Assembly: GCA_946800325.1 (NCBI GenBank)
Contig: OX326958.1
Span: forward strand, 21,650,414 to 21,714,413
Length of the DNA: 64,000 nt
Direction: 5' to 3'
From: Luzula sylvatica
Taxonomy: Eukaryota > Streptophyta > Magnoliopsida > Poales > Juncaceae
Below the pieces are notes generated by a model that saw only the letters and a list, made by a program, of their open reading frames with translations, was not told the DNA's origin and did not search any database. Shown in pieces: positions 22,062 through 36,300 of this stretch; the stretch's first letter is position 1, and every line of letters starts with the position of its first letter. The position numbers were made by a program, and so were the translations under genes.

Positions 22062-25000
22062 TCCTAAAAATACTCAATTTTCACGTGGTCCTAAAAGTAC
22101 TCCGTAATAGAAGACTAACACACACAAAATTCTATTTTTGAAAAATTTCATAAAATAGCAAAAAGTCGACTCTAACACCTTTAAAAAAATCAATTATCTC
22201 ATTTCCAAAAAAATATCAAAATTGAAGCGTAACACGAGCAAAATATTCAATTTTCATGTTCTCCAATTAATACTTCATAATAGAAAACTAACACACACAA
22301 ATTTTTATTTTTTGAAAAATTCTTACAAATGTAAAAAGTCAAGTCTAAGACCTTCAAAAAAATTGATTATCTTGTTTCTAAAAAATGTAAATATGAAAAT
22401 GTATCATGAGGATAATACTCAGTTTTCATGTTTTCCTAAAAATACTTCATAATAGAAGACTAACACACACAAACTTCTATTTTTTAATAAATTTTTTAGA
22501 AATGCAAAAAGAGAAGGCTTACACCTTTAAAAAAAATCAATTATCCTATTTTTAAAAAAAATCAAAACTAAAGGGTAACACGAGCAAAATATTCAATTTT
22601 CATATTGTCCTAAAAATACTTCGTAATAGAAGACTCACACATTTAAATTTCTATTTTTTTGAAAAATTTCTTAGAAATGCAAAAAGTGAAGTCACCTTCA
22701 AAAATATTCAATTATCATATTTTCTAAACAAATGTCAAAATTGAAGTGTAATACTAGAAAAATACTCAATTTTCATGTTGTCCTAAATATACTCCTTAAT
22801 AGAAGACAAACAGACACAAATTTTTATTTTTTTTCAAAAATTTCTTAAATATGCAAAAAATAAAGCGTGCCACCTTAAAAAAACAAATTATCCTTTTTTC
22901 CTAAAAAAATGTCAAAATTGAAGTGGAAAACGAGTAAAACACTCAATTTTCATGTTGTCCTTCAAATACTCCGTAATAGAAGACTAACACACACAAATTT
23001 CTATTTTTTAATAGTTTTTTTAAAAAATGAAAAAGTGAAGTCTAACACCTTTAAAAAAAAATCAATTATCTTATTTTTTTTTTAAATGTCAAAATTGAAG
23101 TGTAACATGAGCAAAATACTCAATTTTCATGTTGTCCTAAAAATACGCCCTAATAGAAGACTAACACACACAAATTTCTATTTTTTTGAAAATTCTATAA
23201 AATGTAAAAAGTGAAATCTAACACCTTAAAAAAAATTGATTATTTTGTTTTCTAAAAAATGTAAAAAATTAAAATGTATCATGAGGAAAATAATCAATTT
23301 TCATGTTTTCTTAAAAATACTTCGTAATACAAGACTAATACACACACACTTCTATTTTTTAATAATTTTTTTAAAAAATACAAAAAGTGAAGTCTTAACA
23401 CCTTTACAAAAATCAATTATCTTATTTTCTAACAAATTTCCAAATTGAAATGTGGCACGAGCAAACAACTCAATTTTCTTATTGTCCTAAAAATACTCCA
23501 AAATACAAGATTAACACACACAAATTTCTCATTTTTCGTAAAAAAACATACAAATGCAAAAAGTGAAGTCTAACACCTTCAAAACCAATCAATTATCATA
23601 TTTGCTAAAAAAATGTCAAAATTGATGCGTAATACATGGAAAATACTCAATTTTCATGTTTTCCTAACAATACTTCTTAACAGATGACTAACACACTCAA
23701 AACTCGATTTTTTAATATTTTTGTTAAAAAATGCAAAAAGTGAAGTCTAACACCTTTAAACAAATTAATTATCTTATTTTCTAACAAATTTCCAAATTGA
23801 AATGTAACACGAGCAAAATACTCAATTTTCATGTTGTCCTAAAAATACTTCGTAATACAAGAAGAACATACACAAATTTCTAATTTTTCAAAAAAAAAAC
23901 TTTAAAATGTTAAAAGTGAAGTCTAACACCTTCAAAAATAATCAATTAACGTATTTTCTAAACAATGTCAAATATGAAGTGTAATACGAGGAAAATACTT
24001 AATATTCATGTTGTCCTAAAAATACTCCGTAATAGAAGACTAACACACACAAATTTCAATTTTTTCAATAATTTCTTAAAAATGCAAAAAATGAAGCTTG
24101 AGACCTTAGAAAAAATAAATTATCCTTTTTTCTAAAAAATGTCAAAATTTAAATGGAACACGGGCAAAATACTCAATTTTCATGTTGTCCTACAAATACT
24201 CCGTAATAGAAGACTAACACACACAAATTTCTATTTTTTAATAAATTTTGTAAAAAATGCAAAAAGTGAAGTCTAACACCTTTAAAAATATCAATTATCT
24301 TATTTTCAAAAAAATATCAAAATTGAAGTGTACCACGAGCTAAATATTCAATTTTCATGTTGTCCTAAAAATACGCCATAATAGAAGACTAACACACACA
24401 AATATTTATTTTTTTGAAAAATTCTTCAAAATGTAAAAAGTGAAGTCTAACAACTTAAAAAAAAATCAATCATCTAGTTTTATAAAAAATGTAAAAATTA
24501 AAATTTATCATGAGAAAAATACTCAATTTTCTTGTTTTCCTAACAATACTTCGTAATAGAAGACTAACACAAACAAACTTCAATTTTTAATAAATTTTTA
24601 AAAAAATCCAAAAAGTGAAGTCTAACACCTTTAAAAAAATCAATTATCTTATTTTCTAACAAATTTCCAAATTGAAATGTAACACGAGCAAAATACTAAA
24701 TTTTCATGTTGTCCTAAAAATAGTCCAAAATACGAGACTAACACACACAAATTTCTAATTTTTGATAAAAAAACTTACAAATGCAAAAAGTGAAGTCTAA
24801 CACCTTAAAAAATAATCAATTATCATATTTTCTAAATAATTGTCAAAATTGAAGGGTAATACAAGGAAAATACTCAATTTTCATGTTTTCCTAATAATAC
24901 TTCGTAATAGAAGACTAACACACACAAACTTCTATTTTTAATATTTTGTTAAAAAAATTCAAAAAGTGAAGTCTAAAACCTTTAAAAAAATCAATTATCT

Positions 25001-28000
25001 TATTTTCTAACAAATTTCCATATTTAAATGTAACACGAGCAAAATACTCAATTTTTGTGTTGTTCGAAAATACTCCGTAATACAAGACTAACACAAAGAA
25101 ATTTCTAATTTTTGAAAAAAAAACTTAAAAATGCAAAAAGTGAAGTCTAACACCTTAAAAAATAATCAATTATCATATTTTCTAAAAAAATGTCAAAATT
25201 GAAGTGTAATACGAGGAAAAAACTTGATTTTCATGTTGTCTTAAAAATACTCCGTAATAGAAGACCAACACACACAAATTTCTATTTTTTCAATAATTTC
25301 TTAAAAATGCAAAAAATGAAGCGTGAGACCTTAAAAAAATAAATTATCCTTTTTTTCTAAAAAATGTCAAAATTGAAGTGGAACACGAGCAAAATACTCA
25401 ATTTTCATGTTGTTCTACAAATACTCCGTAATAGAAGACTAACACACACAAATTTCTATTTTTAATAAATTTTTAAAAAAATACAAAAAGTGAAGTCTAA
25501 CATCTTTAAAAAAATCAATTATCTTATTTTCAAAAAAATGTCAAAATTGAAGTGTAACACGAGCTAAATTTTCAATTTTCAAGTTGTCCTAAAAATACTC
25601 CCTAATAGAAGACTACCACACACAAATTTCTATTTTTTTGGAAAAAAATTTAAAACTGTAAAAAGTGAAGTATAACACCTTCAAAAAAATCAATTATCTT
25701 GTTTTCTAAAAAATGTAAGAATTAAAATGTATCATGAGGAAAATACTCAGTTTTCATGTTTTTCTAAAAATGCTTCGTAATAGAAGACTAACACACACAA
25801 ACTACTATTTTTTAATAAATTTTAAAAAAATGCAAAAAATGAAGTCATAACACCTTTAAAAAAATCAATTATCTTGTTTTCTAACAAATTTCCAAATTGA
25901 AATGTAACACGAGCAGAAAACTCAATTTTCATGTTGTCCTAAAAATAATCCAAAATACAAGACTAACACACACAAATTTCTAATTTTTCATAAAAAAACT
26001 TACAAATGCAAAAATTGAAATCTAACACCTTCAAAAATAATCAATTATCATATTTTCTAAAAAAATGTCAAAATTGAAGTGTAATACGAACTAAATATTC
26101 AATTTCCATGTTGTCCTAAAAATACTCCCTAACAGAAGACTAACACACACAAATTTCTATTTTTTTGAAAAATTCTACAAAATGTAAAAAGTGAAGTCTA
26201 ACGCCATAAAAAAATCAATTATCTTGTTTTCTAAAAAATGTAAAAATTAAAATTTATCATGAGAATAATACTTAATTTTCTTGTTTTCCTAAAACTACTT
26301 CCTAATAGAAGACCTAAGACACACAAACTTCAAATTTTTAATAATTTATTTAAAAAATGTAAAAAGTGAAGTCTAACACCTTTAAAAAAATAAATTATCT
26401 TATTTTGCAACAAATTTTCAAATTGAAATGTAACACGAGCAAAATACTCAATTTTCATGTTGTCCTAAAAATACTCCAAAATACAAGAATAACACACACA
26501 AATTTCAAATTTTTGATAAAAAAAAACATTCAAATGCAAAAAGTGAAGTCTAACACCTTAAAAAATAATCAATTATCATATTTACTAAAAAATTGTCAAA
26601 ATTGAAGTGTAATACAAGGAAAATACTCAATTTTCATGTTTTCCTAACAATACTTCGTAATATAAGACTAACACACACAAACTTCTATTTTTAATATTTT
26701 TGTTAAAAAAATTCAAAAAGTGAAGTCTAACACCTTTAAAAAAATCAATTATCTCATTTTCTAACAAATTTCGAAATTTAAATGTAACACGAGCAAAATA
26801 CTCAATTTTCATGTTGTCCTAAAAATACTCCGTAATACAAGACTAACACACATAAATTTCTAATTTTTGAAAAAAAAACTTAAAAATGCAAAAACTGAAG
26901 TCTAACACCTTCAAAAATAATCAATTATCATATTTTCTTGAGAATGTCAAAATTGAAGTGTAATACGAGGAAAAAACTTAATTTTCATGTGGTCCTAAAA
27001 ATACTCCGTGATAGAAGACTAACACACACAAATTTCTACTTTTTTTAATAATTTCTTAAAAATGCATAAAATGAAGCGTGAGACCTTAAAAAAATCGATT
27101 ATCCTTTTTTTCTATAAATTATCAAAATTTAAGTGGAACACGAGCAAAATATACAAATTTCATGTTGTCCTACAAATACTCCGTAATAGAAGACTAACAC
27201 ACACAAATTTCTATTTTTAATATTTTAAAAAAAAAATGCAAAAAGTGAAGTCTAACATCTTAAAAAAAACAATTATCTTATTTTCAAAAAATATTCCAAA
27301 TTGAAATGTAACATGAGCAAAATACTCAATTTTCATGTTGTCCTAAAAATACTCCAAAATACAAGACTAACACACACAAATTTCTAATGTTTGATAAAAG
27401 AAAACTTACAAATGCAAAAACTGAAGTCTAACACCTTCAAAAATAATCAAGTATTATATTTTCTAAAAAATATTAAATATGAAGTGTAAAACGAGGAAAA
27501 TACTAAATTTTCATGTGTCATAAAAATACTCCGTAATAGAAGATTAGCACACACAAATTTCTATTTTTATGAAAAAAAATTTAAAAATGTAAAAAATGAA
27601 ATCTAACACCTTCAAAAAAATCGATTATCTTGTTTTCTATAAAATGTAAAAATTAAAATGTATCATGAGGAAAATACTCAATTTTCATGTTTTTCTAAAA
27701 ATACTTCGTAATAGAAGACTAACACACACAAACTTCTATTTTTTAATAAATTTTAAAAAAATGCAAAAAGTGAAGTCTTAACACCTTTAAAAAAATCAAT
27801 TATCTCATTTTCTAACAAATTTCCCAATTGAAATGTAACATGAGCAGAAAACTCAATTTTCATGTTGTCCTAAAAATAGTTCAAAATACAAGACTAGCAC
27901 ACACAAATTTCAAATTTTTCATAAAAAAAACGTACAAATGCAAAAAGTGAAGTCTAACACCTTAAAAAATAATCAATTATCGTATTTTCTAAAAAATATC

Positions 28001-31000
28001 AAATATGAAGTGTAATACGGGGAAAATACTTAATTTTCGTGTGTCCTAAAAATACTCCGTAATAGAAGACTAGCACACACAAATTTCTATTTTTTCAAAT
28101 TTGTTTTTTTTTAAATGCAAAAAATGCAGTCTAACACCTTTAAAATAATCAATTATCTTATTTTCTAACAAATTTTCAAATTGAAATGTAACACGAGCAA
28201 AGTACTCAATTTTCATGTTGTCCTAAAAATACTCCAAAATACAAGATTAACACACATAAATTTCTAATTTTTGATAATAAAAAACTTACAAATGCAAAAA
28301 GTAAAGTCTAACACCTTAAAAAATAATCAATTATCATATTTTCTCAAAAAATTGTCAAAATTGAAGTGTAATACCAGGAAAATACTCAATTTTCATGTTT
28401 TCCTAACAAAACTTCGTAATTGAAGACTAACACACACAAACTTCAATTTTTTAATATTTTTGTTAAAAAATGCAAAAAGTGAAGTCTAACATCTTTAAAA
28501 ATATCAATTATCTTGATTTCTAAGAAATTTCCAAATTGAAATGTAACACGAGCGAAATACTCAATTTTCGTGTTGTCCAAAAAATACACCGCGATACCAG
28601 ACTAACACACACAAATTCCTAATTTTTGAAAAAAATACATTAAAATGCAAAAGGTGAAGTCTAACACCTTCAAAAATAATCAATTATCATATTTTCTAAA
28701 AAATGTCAAATATGAAGTGTAATAAGAGGAAAAAACTTAATTTTGATGTTTTCCTAAAAATACTCCGTAATAGAAGACTAACACACACAAATTTCTATTT
28801 TTTCAATAAGTTATTAAAAATGGAAATAATGACGCGTGAGACCTTAAAAAAATCAATTGTCTTGCTTTTCTAAAAAATGTCAAAATTGAAGTGGAACACG
28901 AGAAAAATACTCAATTTTCATGGTGTCCTACAAATACTCCGTAAAAGAAGACTAACACACAGAAATTTCTATTATTTTGAATAAAATCTTAAAAATGTAA
29001 AAAGTGAAGTATACCACCTTCAAATAAATCGATTATCTTGTTTTCTAAAAAAATGTAAAAATTAAAATGTATCATGAGGAAAATACTCAATTTCCGTGTT
29101 TTCCTAAAAATACTTCGTAATATAAGACTAACACACAGAAACTTCAATTTCTTAACAATTTTTTTAAAAAATGCAAAAAATGAAGTCTAACACCTTTAAA
29201 AAATCAATTATCTTATTTTCTAACAAATTTCCAAATTGAAATGTAACACGAGCAAAATAATCAATTTCCATGTTGTCCTAAAAATACTCCAAAATACAGG
29301 ACAAACACACACAAATTTCTATTTGTTGATAAAAAAAAACTTACAAATGCAAAAAGTGAAGTCTAACACCTTCAAAAATAATCAGTTATCATATTTTCTA
29401 AAAAATTGTCAAAATTGAAGTGTAACACAAGGAAAATACTCAATTTTCATTTTTTCCTAACAATACTTCGTAATAGAAGACTAACTAACACAAACTTCAA
29501 TTTTTTAATATTTTTGGTAAAAAAAAATGCAAAAATTGAAGTCTAACACCTTTAAAAAAATCAATTATCTTATTTTCTAACAAATTTCCAAATTGAAATG
29601 TAACACGAGCAAAATACTCAATTTTCATGTTGTCCTAAAAATACTCCAAAATACAAGAATAACACACACAAATTTCAAATTTTTGATTAAAAAAACTTAC
29701 AAATGCAAAAAGTGATGTCTAACACCTTCAAAAATAATCAATTATCATATTTTCTAAAAAATTGTCAAAATTGAAGTGTAATACAAGGAAAATACTCAAT
29801 TTTCATGTTTTCCTAACTATACTTCGTAATAGAAGACTAACACACACAAACTTCTATTTTTTAGTATTTTTGTTAAAAAATGCAAAAAGTGAAGTCTAAC
29901 ACCTTTAAAAAAAATCAATTATCTTGTTTTCTAACAAATTTCCAAATTGAAATGTAACAAGAGCAAAATACTCAATTTTCATGTTGTCCTAAAAATACTC
30001 CGTAATACAGAACTAACACGCAGAAATTTCTAATTTTTGAAAAAAAAATGCAAAAATGCAAAAAGTGAAGTCGAACACCTGAAAAAATAATCAATTATCA
30101 TATTTTCTCAAAAATGTCAAAATTGAAGTGTAATACGAGGAAAATACTTAATTTTCATGTTGTCCTAAAAATACTCCGTAATAAAAGGCTAACACACACA
30201 AATTTCTATTTTTTCAATAATTTTTTAAAAATGCAAAAAGTGAAGTCTAACACCTTCAAAAATAATCAAATATCATATTTTCTAAAAAATATCAAATATG
30301 AAGTGTAAGACGAGGCAAGTACTAAATTTTCATGTGTCTTAAAAGTTCTCCGTAATAGAAGATTAGCACAAACAAATTTCTATTTTTATGAAAAAAAAAA
30401 ATGTAAAAAGTGAAGTCTAACACCTTCAAATAAATCGATTATCTTGTTTTCTATAAAATGTAAAAATTAAAATGCATCATGAGGAAAATACTCAATTTTC
30501 ATATCTTTCCAAAAATACTTCGTAATAGAAGACTAACACACACAAACTTCTATTTTTTAATAAATTTTAAAAAAATTCAAAAAGTGAAGTCTTAACACCT
30601 TTAAAAAAAATCAATTATCTTATTTCTAAAAAAATTTCAAATTGGAATGTAACACAAGCAGAAAACTCAATTTTCATGTTGTTCTAAAAATTTCCCAAAA
30701 TACAAGACACACACACAAATTTCCAATTTTTCATAAAAGAAACTTACAAATGCAAAAAATGAAGTTTAACACCTTGAAAAATAATCAATTATCGTATTTT
30801 CTAAAAAATATCAAATATGACGTGTAATACGGGGAAAATACTTAATTTTCATGTGTCCTAAAAATACTCCGTAATAGAAGACTAGTACACACAAATTTCT
30901 ATTTTTTCAAATATATATATTTTTTAAATGCAAAAAGTGAAGTCTAACACCTTTAAAAAAATCAATTATCTTATTTGCTAACAAATTTCCAAATTGAAAT

Positions 31001-34000
31001 GTAACACGAGCAAAATACTCAATTTTCATGTTGTCCTAAAAATACTCCAAAATACAAGACTAACACACAGAAATTTCTAATTTTTTATAATAAAAAACTT
31101 ACAAATGCAAAAAGTAAAGTCTAACACCTTAAAAAATAATCAATTGTCATATTTTCTAATAAAATGTCAAAATTGAAGTGTAATACAAGGAAAATACTCA
31201 ATTTTCATGTTTTCCTAACAATACTTCGTAATAGAAGACTAACACACACAAACTTCTATTTTTTAGTATTTTTGTTAAAAAATGCAAAAAGTGAAGTCAC
31301 ACCTTTAAAAAAAATCAATTATCTTGTTTTCTAACAAATTTCCAAATTGAAATGTAACAAGAGCAAAATACTCAATTTTCATGTTGTCCTAAAAATAATC
31401 CGTAATACAAGACTAACACACATAAATTTCTAATTTTTGAAATAAAAATGCAAAAATGCAAAAAGTGAAGTCGAACACCTTAAAAAATAATCAATTATCA
31501 TATTTTCTAAAAAATGTCAAAATTGAAGTGTAATACGAGCAAAATACTTCATGTTGTCCTAAAAATACTCCGTAATAGAAGGCTAACACACACAAATTTC
31601 TATTTTTTCAATAATTTTTTAAAAATGCAAAAAATGAAGCGTGAGACCTTAAAAAAATGAATTATCCTTTTTTCTAAAAAATGTCAAAATTGTAGCGGAA
31701 CACGAGCAAAATACTCAATTTTCATGTTGTCCTACAAATACTCCGTAACAGAAGACTAACACACACAAATTTCTATTTTTAATAAATATTTAAAAAAATG
31801 CAAAAGGTGAAATCTAACATCTTTAAAAAAATCAATTATCTTATTTTCAAAAAAATATCAAAATTGAAGTGTAACACGAGCTAAATACACAATTTTCCCG
31901 TTGTCCTAAAAATACTCCCTAACAGAAGACTAACACACACAAATTTCTATTTTTTTGAAAAAAAGTTAAAAATGCAAAAAGTGAAGTCGTACACCTTCAA
32001 AAAAAACGATTATCTTGTTTTCTAAAAAATTTAAAAATTAAAATGTATCATGGGGAAAATACTCAATTTTCATGTTTTTCTAAAAATACTTCGTAATAGA
32101 AGACTAACACAAACAAACTTCTAATTTTTAATAAATTTTAAAAAAAAATGCAAAAAGTGAAGTCTTAACACCTTTAAAAAAATTAATTATTTTATTTTCT
32201 AACAAATTTCAAAATTGAAATGTAACACGAGCAAAAAAATCAATTTTCATGTTGTCCAAAAAATAGTCCAAAATACAAGACTAACACACACAAATTTCTA
32301 ATTTTTCATACAAAAATTTACAAATGCAGAAAGTGAAGTCTAACACCTTAAAAAATAATCAATTGTGATATTTTCTAAAAAATATCAAATATGAAGTGTA
32401 ATACGAGGAAAATACTTAATTTTCATGTGTCCTAAAAAAACTCCGTAATAGAAGAATAACACACACAAATTTATATTTTTTCAATTTTTTTTTTTAAATG
32501 CAAAAAGTGAAGTCTAACACCTTTAAAAAAATCAATTATCTTATTTTCTAACAAATTTCTAAATTGAAATGTAACACGAGCAAAATACTCAATTTTCATG
32601 TTGTCCTAAAAATAGTCCAAAATACAAGACTAACACACACAAATTTCTAATATTTCATAAAAAAACTTACAAATGCAAAAAGTGAAATCTGACACCTTCA
32701 AAAATAATCAATTATCATATTTTTTTAAAAATTGTCAAATTGAAGTTTAATACAAGGAAATTACTCAATTTTCATGTTTTCCTAACAATACTTCGCAATA
32801 GAAGACTAACACACACAAACTTCATTTTTTTAATATTTTTGATAAAAAATGCAAAAAGTGAAGTCTAACCACCTTTAAAAAATCAATTATCTTATTTTCT
32901 AACAAATTTCCAAATTTAAATGTAACACGAGCAAAAAACTAAATTTTCATGTCGTCCTAAAAATGAAGCGTCTTTAAAAAAAAATTATCCTTTTTTTCTA
33001 AAAAATGTTAAAATTGAAGTGGAACGCGAGCAAAATACTCAATTTTCATGTTGTCCTACAAATACTCCTTAATAGAAGACTAACACACACAAATTCCTAT
33101 TTTAAATTTTTTTATAAAATTCAAAAAGTGAAGTCTAACACCTTTAAAAAATCAATTGTCTTATTTTCAAAAAAATGTCAAAATTGAATTGTAACACGAG
33201 CTAAATATTCAATTTTCATCTTGTCCTAAAAATACTCACTAATAGAGGACTAACACGCACAAATTTCTATTTTTTTGTAAAAAACCTTAAAAATGTAAAA
33301 AGTGAAGTCTAACATCTTCAAAAAAATTGATTATCTTGTTTTCTAAAAAATGTAAAAATTAAAATGTATCATGAGGAAAGTACTCAATTTTATGTTCTCC
33401 TAAAAATACTCCAAAATACAAGACTAACACACACAAATTTCAAATTTTTTATAAAAAAAATTAAAAATGCAAAAAGTGAAGTCTGACACCTTCGAAAATA
33501 ATCTATTATCATATTTTCTAAAAAATTGTCAAAATTGATGTGTAATACCAAAAAAATACTCATTTTTCATGTTTTCCTAAAAATACTTCGTAATAGAAGA
33601 TTAACACACACAAACTTATATTTTTTAATAAATTTGTTAAAAAATGCAAAAAGTGAAGTCTAACACCATTAAAAAAAATCAATTATCTTATTTTTTAACA
33701 ATTTTTCAAATTGAAATGTAACATGAGCAAAATACTCAATTTTCATGTTGTACTTGAAATACTCCGTAATACAAAAGTAACACACACAAATTTCTAATAT
33801 TGGAAAAAAAACCTTAAAAATTCAAAAAGTGAAGTCTAACACCTTAAAAAATAATCAGTTATCATATTTTCTAAAAAATGTCAAAATTCAAGTATAATAC
33901 GAGGAAAATACTTAATTTTCATGTTGTCCTAAAAATACTCCGTAATAGAAGACTAACACACATAAAAATCTATTTTATCAATTATTTCTTAAAAATGCAA

Positions 34001-35319
34001 AAAATGAAGCGTGAGACCTTAAAAAAAATCAAATATCAATTTTTCTAAAAAATATCAAAATTGATGTTGAACACGAGAAAAATACTCAATTTTCATGTTG
34101 TCCTACAAATACTCCGTAATAAAAGACTAATAGACACATATTTCTATTTTTTAATAAATTTTTTAAAAAATGTAAAAAACGAAGTCTAACACCTTTAAAG
34201 AAATCAATTATCTTATTTTAAAAAAAGTGTCAAAATTGAAGTGTAACACGAGAAAAATATTCAATTTTCACGGTGTCCTAAAAATACTCCCTAATAGAAG
34301 AATAACACACAAAAATTTCAATTTTGTGAGAAAAATCTAAAAATGTAAAAAGTGAAGCACCTTAAAAAAAATCGATTATCTTGCTTTCTAAAAAAATTAA
34401 AAATAAAAATGTATCATGATTAAAATACTCAATTTTCATGTTTTCCTAAATATAGTTCGTAATAGAAGACTAACACAGACAAACTTCTATTTTTTAATAT
34501 TTTTTAAAAAAATATGCAAAAAGTGTAGTCGAACACATTTAGAAAAATAAATTATCTTATTTTCTAACAAATTTCCAAATTTAAATGTAACACGAGCAAA
34601 ATACTCAATTTCCATGTTGTCCTTAAAATACTCTAAAATACAAGACTAACACACACAAATTTCTATTTTTTAATAAAAAAAATTAAAAATGTAACAAGTG
34701 AAGTCGAACACCTTAAAAAATAATCAATTATTATATTTTTTAAAAAATTGTCAAAATTGAATTGTAATACAAGGAAAATACTCAATTTTCATGTTTTCCT
34801 AACAATATTTCGTAATAGAAGACTAAGACACACAAACTTCTGTTTTTTAATATTTTTTTAAAAAATGCAAAAAGTGAAGTCTAACACCTTTGAAAAAATC
34901 AATTATCTTACTTTGTAATAAATTTGCAAATTGAAATGTAACACGAGAAAAATACTCAAATTTCATGTTGTCCTAAAAATACTCCATCATACAAGACTAA
35001 CACACACAAATTTCTAATTTTGAAAAAAAAAACTTTAAAATGCAAAAAGTGAAGTCACCTTCAAAAATAATCCTCAAATTTAATGTTGTCCTAAAAATAC
35101 TCCATCACACAAGACTAACACACAAAAATTTCTAATTTTGAAAAAAAAAAAACTTTAAAATGCAAAAAGTGAAGTCACCTTCAAAAATAATCAATTATCA
35201 TATTTTTCTAAAAAATTTCAAAATTTAAGTGTAATACGAGGAAAATACTCAATTTTCATGTTGTCCTAAAAATGCTCCGTAATAGAAGACTAACACACAA
35301 ATTTCTATTTTTCAATAAA
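22062..35319 (+). repeat. Main satellite array, ~176-bp monomer, ~75 copies
   Basis: Continuous head-to-tail array. A consensus monomer runs ACTCAATTTTCATGTTGTCC, TAAAAATACTCCGTAATAGA, AGACTAACACACACAAATTT, CTATTTTT..., TGCAAAAAGTGAAGTCTAAC, ACCTT..., ATCAATTATC.TATTTTCT, AAAAAATGTCAAAATTGAAG, TGTAACACGAGCAAAAT. Spacing of equivalent motifs is about 175-178 bp, close to one nucleosome repeat and typical of plant satellites. Monomer subtypes (for example GCGTGAGACCTT and ATGTATCATGAGG variants) recur at fixed multiples, indicating higher-order structure. A shortened ~118-bp monomer is duplicated near 34955-35190. Lys/Asn-rich reading frames inside are translated satellite, not genes. Confidence 0.95.
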
Positions 35320-35419
35320 CGTATCGTCTATCGGTTACGACACACAACTGCCTATACGATGTGTGCGTAAACGTGCTTGATTCGATTGGATTCTCGTTCC
35401 GAAAAATACTGTTTTTCCC

Positions 35420-35420
<1 letters not shown>

Positions 35421-35457
<37 letters not shown>
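35421..35457 (+). repeat. (CT)n microsatellite
   Basis: A CT-dinucleotide run just outside the satellite array, in a short stretch of balanced composition (35320-35490). Confidence 0.8.
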
Positions 35458-35459
<2 letters not shown>

Positions 35460-35490
35460 AGCGTTCACACTTTCTCTATCTTCAGAAGGA

Positions 35491-35950
35491 GTTGGTACAA
35501 TGAGAGGAGAGAGAAACATCTATTTATATGTAACAGAATAAGGACATTCCAAAAGACACATATTAAACATGCAAACTCGTGTATAATAATATGTCTAAAA
35601 CAGCTTTTTACACTCTACCGTCATGACACAAGGTATGGTAACAGGAGTTGGTACAATGAGAGGAGAGAGAAACATCCTATTTATATGTAACAGGATAAGG
35701 ACATCCCAAAAGACACATATTAAACATGCAAACTCGTGTATAATAATATGTCTAAAACAGTTTTTTACACTCTACCGTCATGACACAAGGTATGGTAACA
35801 AGAGTTGGTACAACGAGAGGAGAGAGAAACATCATATTTATATGTAACAGGATAAAGACATCCCAAAAGACACATATTAAACATGCAAACTCGTGTATAA
35901 TAATGTGTAAAACAGTTTTTTACACTCTACCGTCATGACACAAGGTATGG
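35491..35950 (+). repeat. ~156-bp tandem repeat, three copies
   Basis: Three near-identical units begin with GTTGGTACAATGAGAGGAGA at about 35491, 35647 and 35804 (the third has CAACGAG). Each contains AGACACATATTAAACATGC, AACTCGTGTATAATAAT and CTACCGTCATGACACAAGG. The sequence is unrelated to the 176-bp satellite. Reading frames across it are translated repeats. Confidence 0.9.
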
Positions 35951-36300
35951 TGCATCATGACGCACGAATACCAAATAGTCTCGGGAAGAAATACGTCCAC
36001 TTCCGTCATGAAGCACACCATATGGTCCGTCATCGTCAATTTCATCTCTGAATAATTCTATCATTAAATGGTAACAAATAATGGAATACTCAAAACTTAT
36101 TATCATCGTTTATTACATTCCACTTGATCAAAGTATTATTATTATTATTAATTACTCTTAACAAGCATTTCCCACAAAATCTCTTAATCAAATTACAACA
36201 CACAAAGCTAAGCTCACTAACTCAAAACAACCCAAAATCGCAAGCTCATTATTATCATCATCATCTTCAAAATCCCACATATTTCTCATAACCATATAAA
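35951..36300. other. 3' flank of PURH
   Basis: No gene is seen. It contains a short ATT trinucleotide run near 36133-36148. The part next to 36301 is probably the PURH 3' untranslated region. Confidence 0.4.

Noticed and set aside
22222..33187. Many 60-80-residue Lys/Asn-rich ORFs with near-identical sequences
   Set aside because: They are translations of the satellite monomers; the repeated KILNFHVVLKILQN-like strings follow the repeat period.
22062..35319. Calling the satellite the centromere
   Set aside because: Monomer length and higher-order pattern fit, but there are active-looking genes within 1-2 kb and no CENH3 or genome-wide abundance data.
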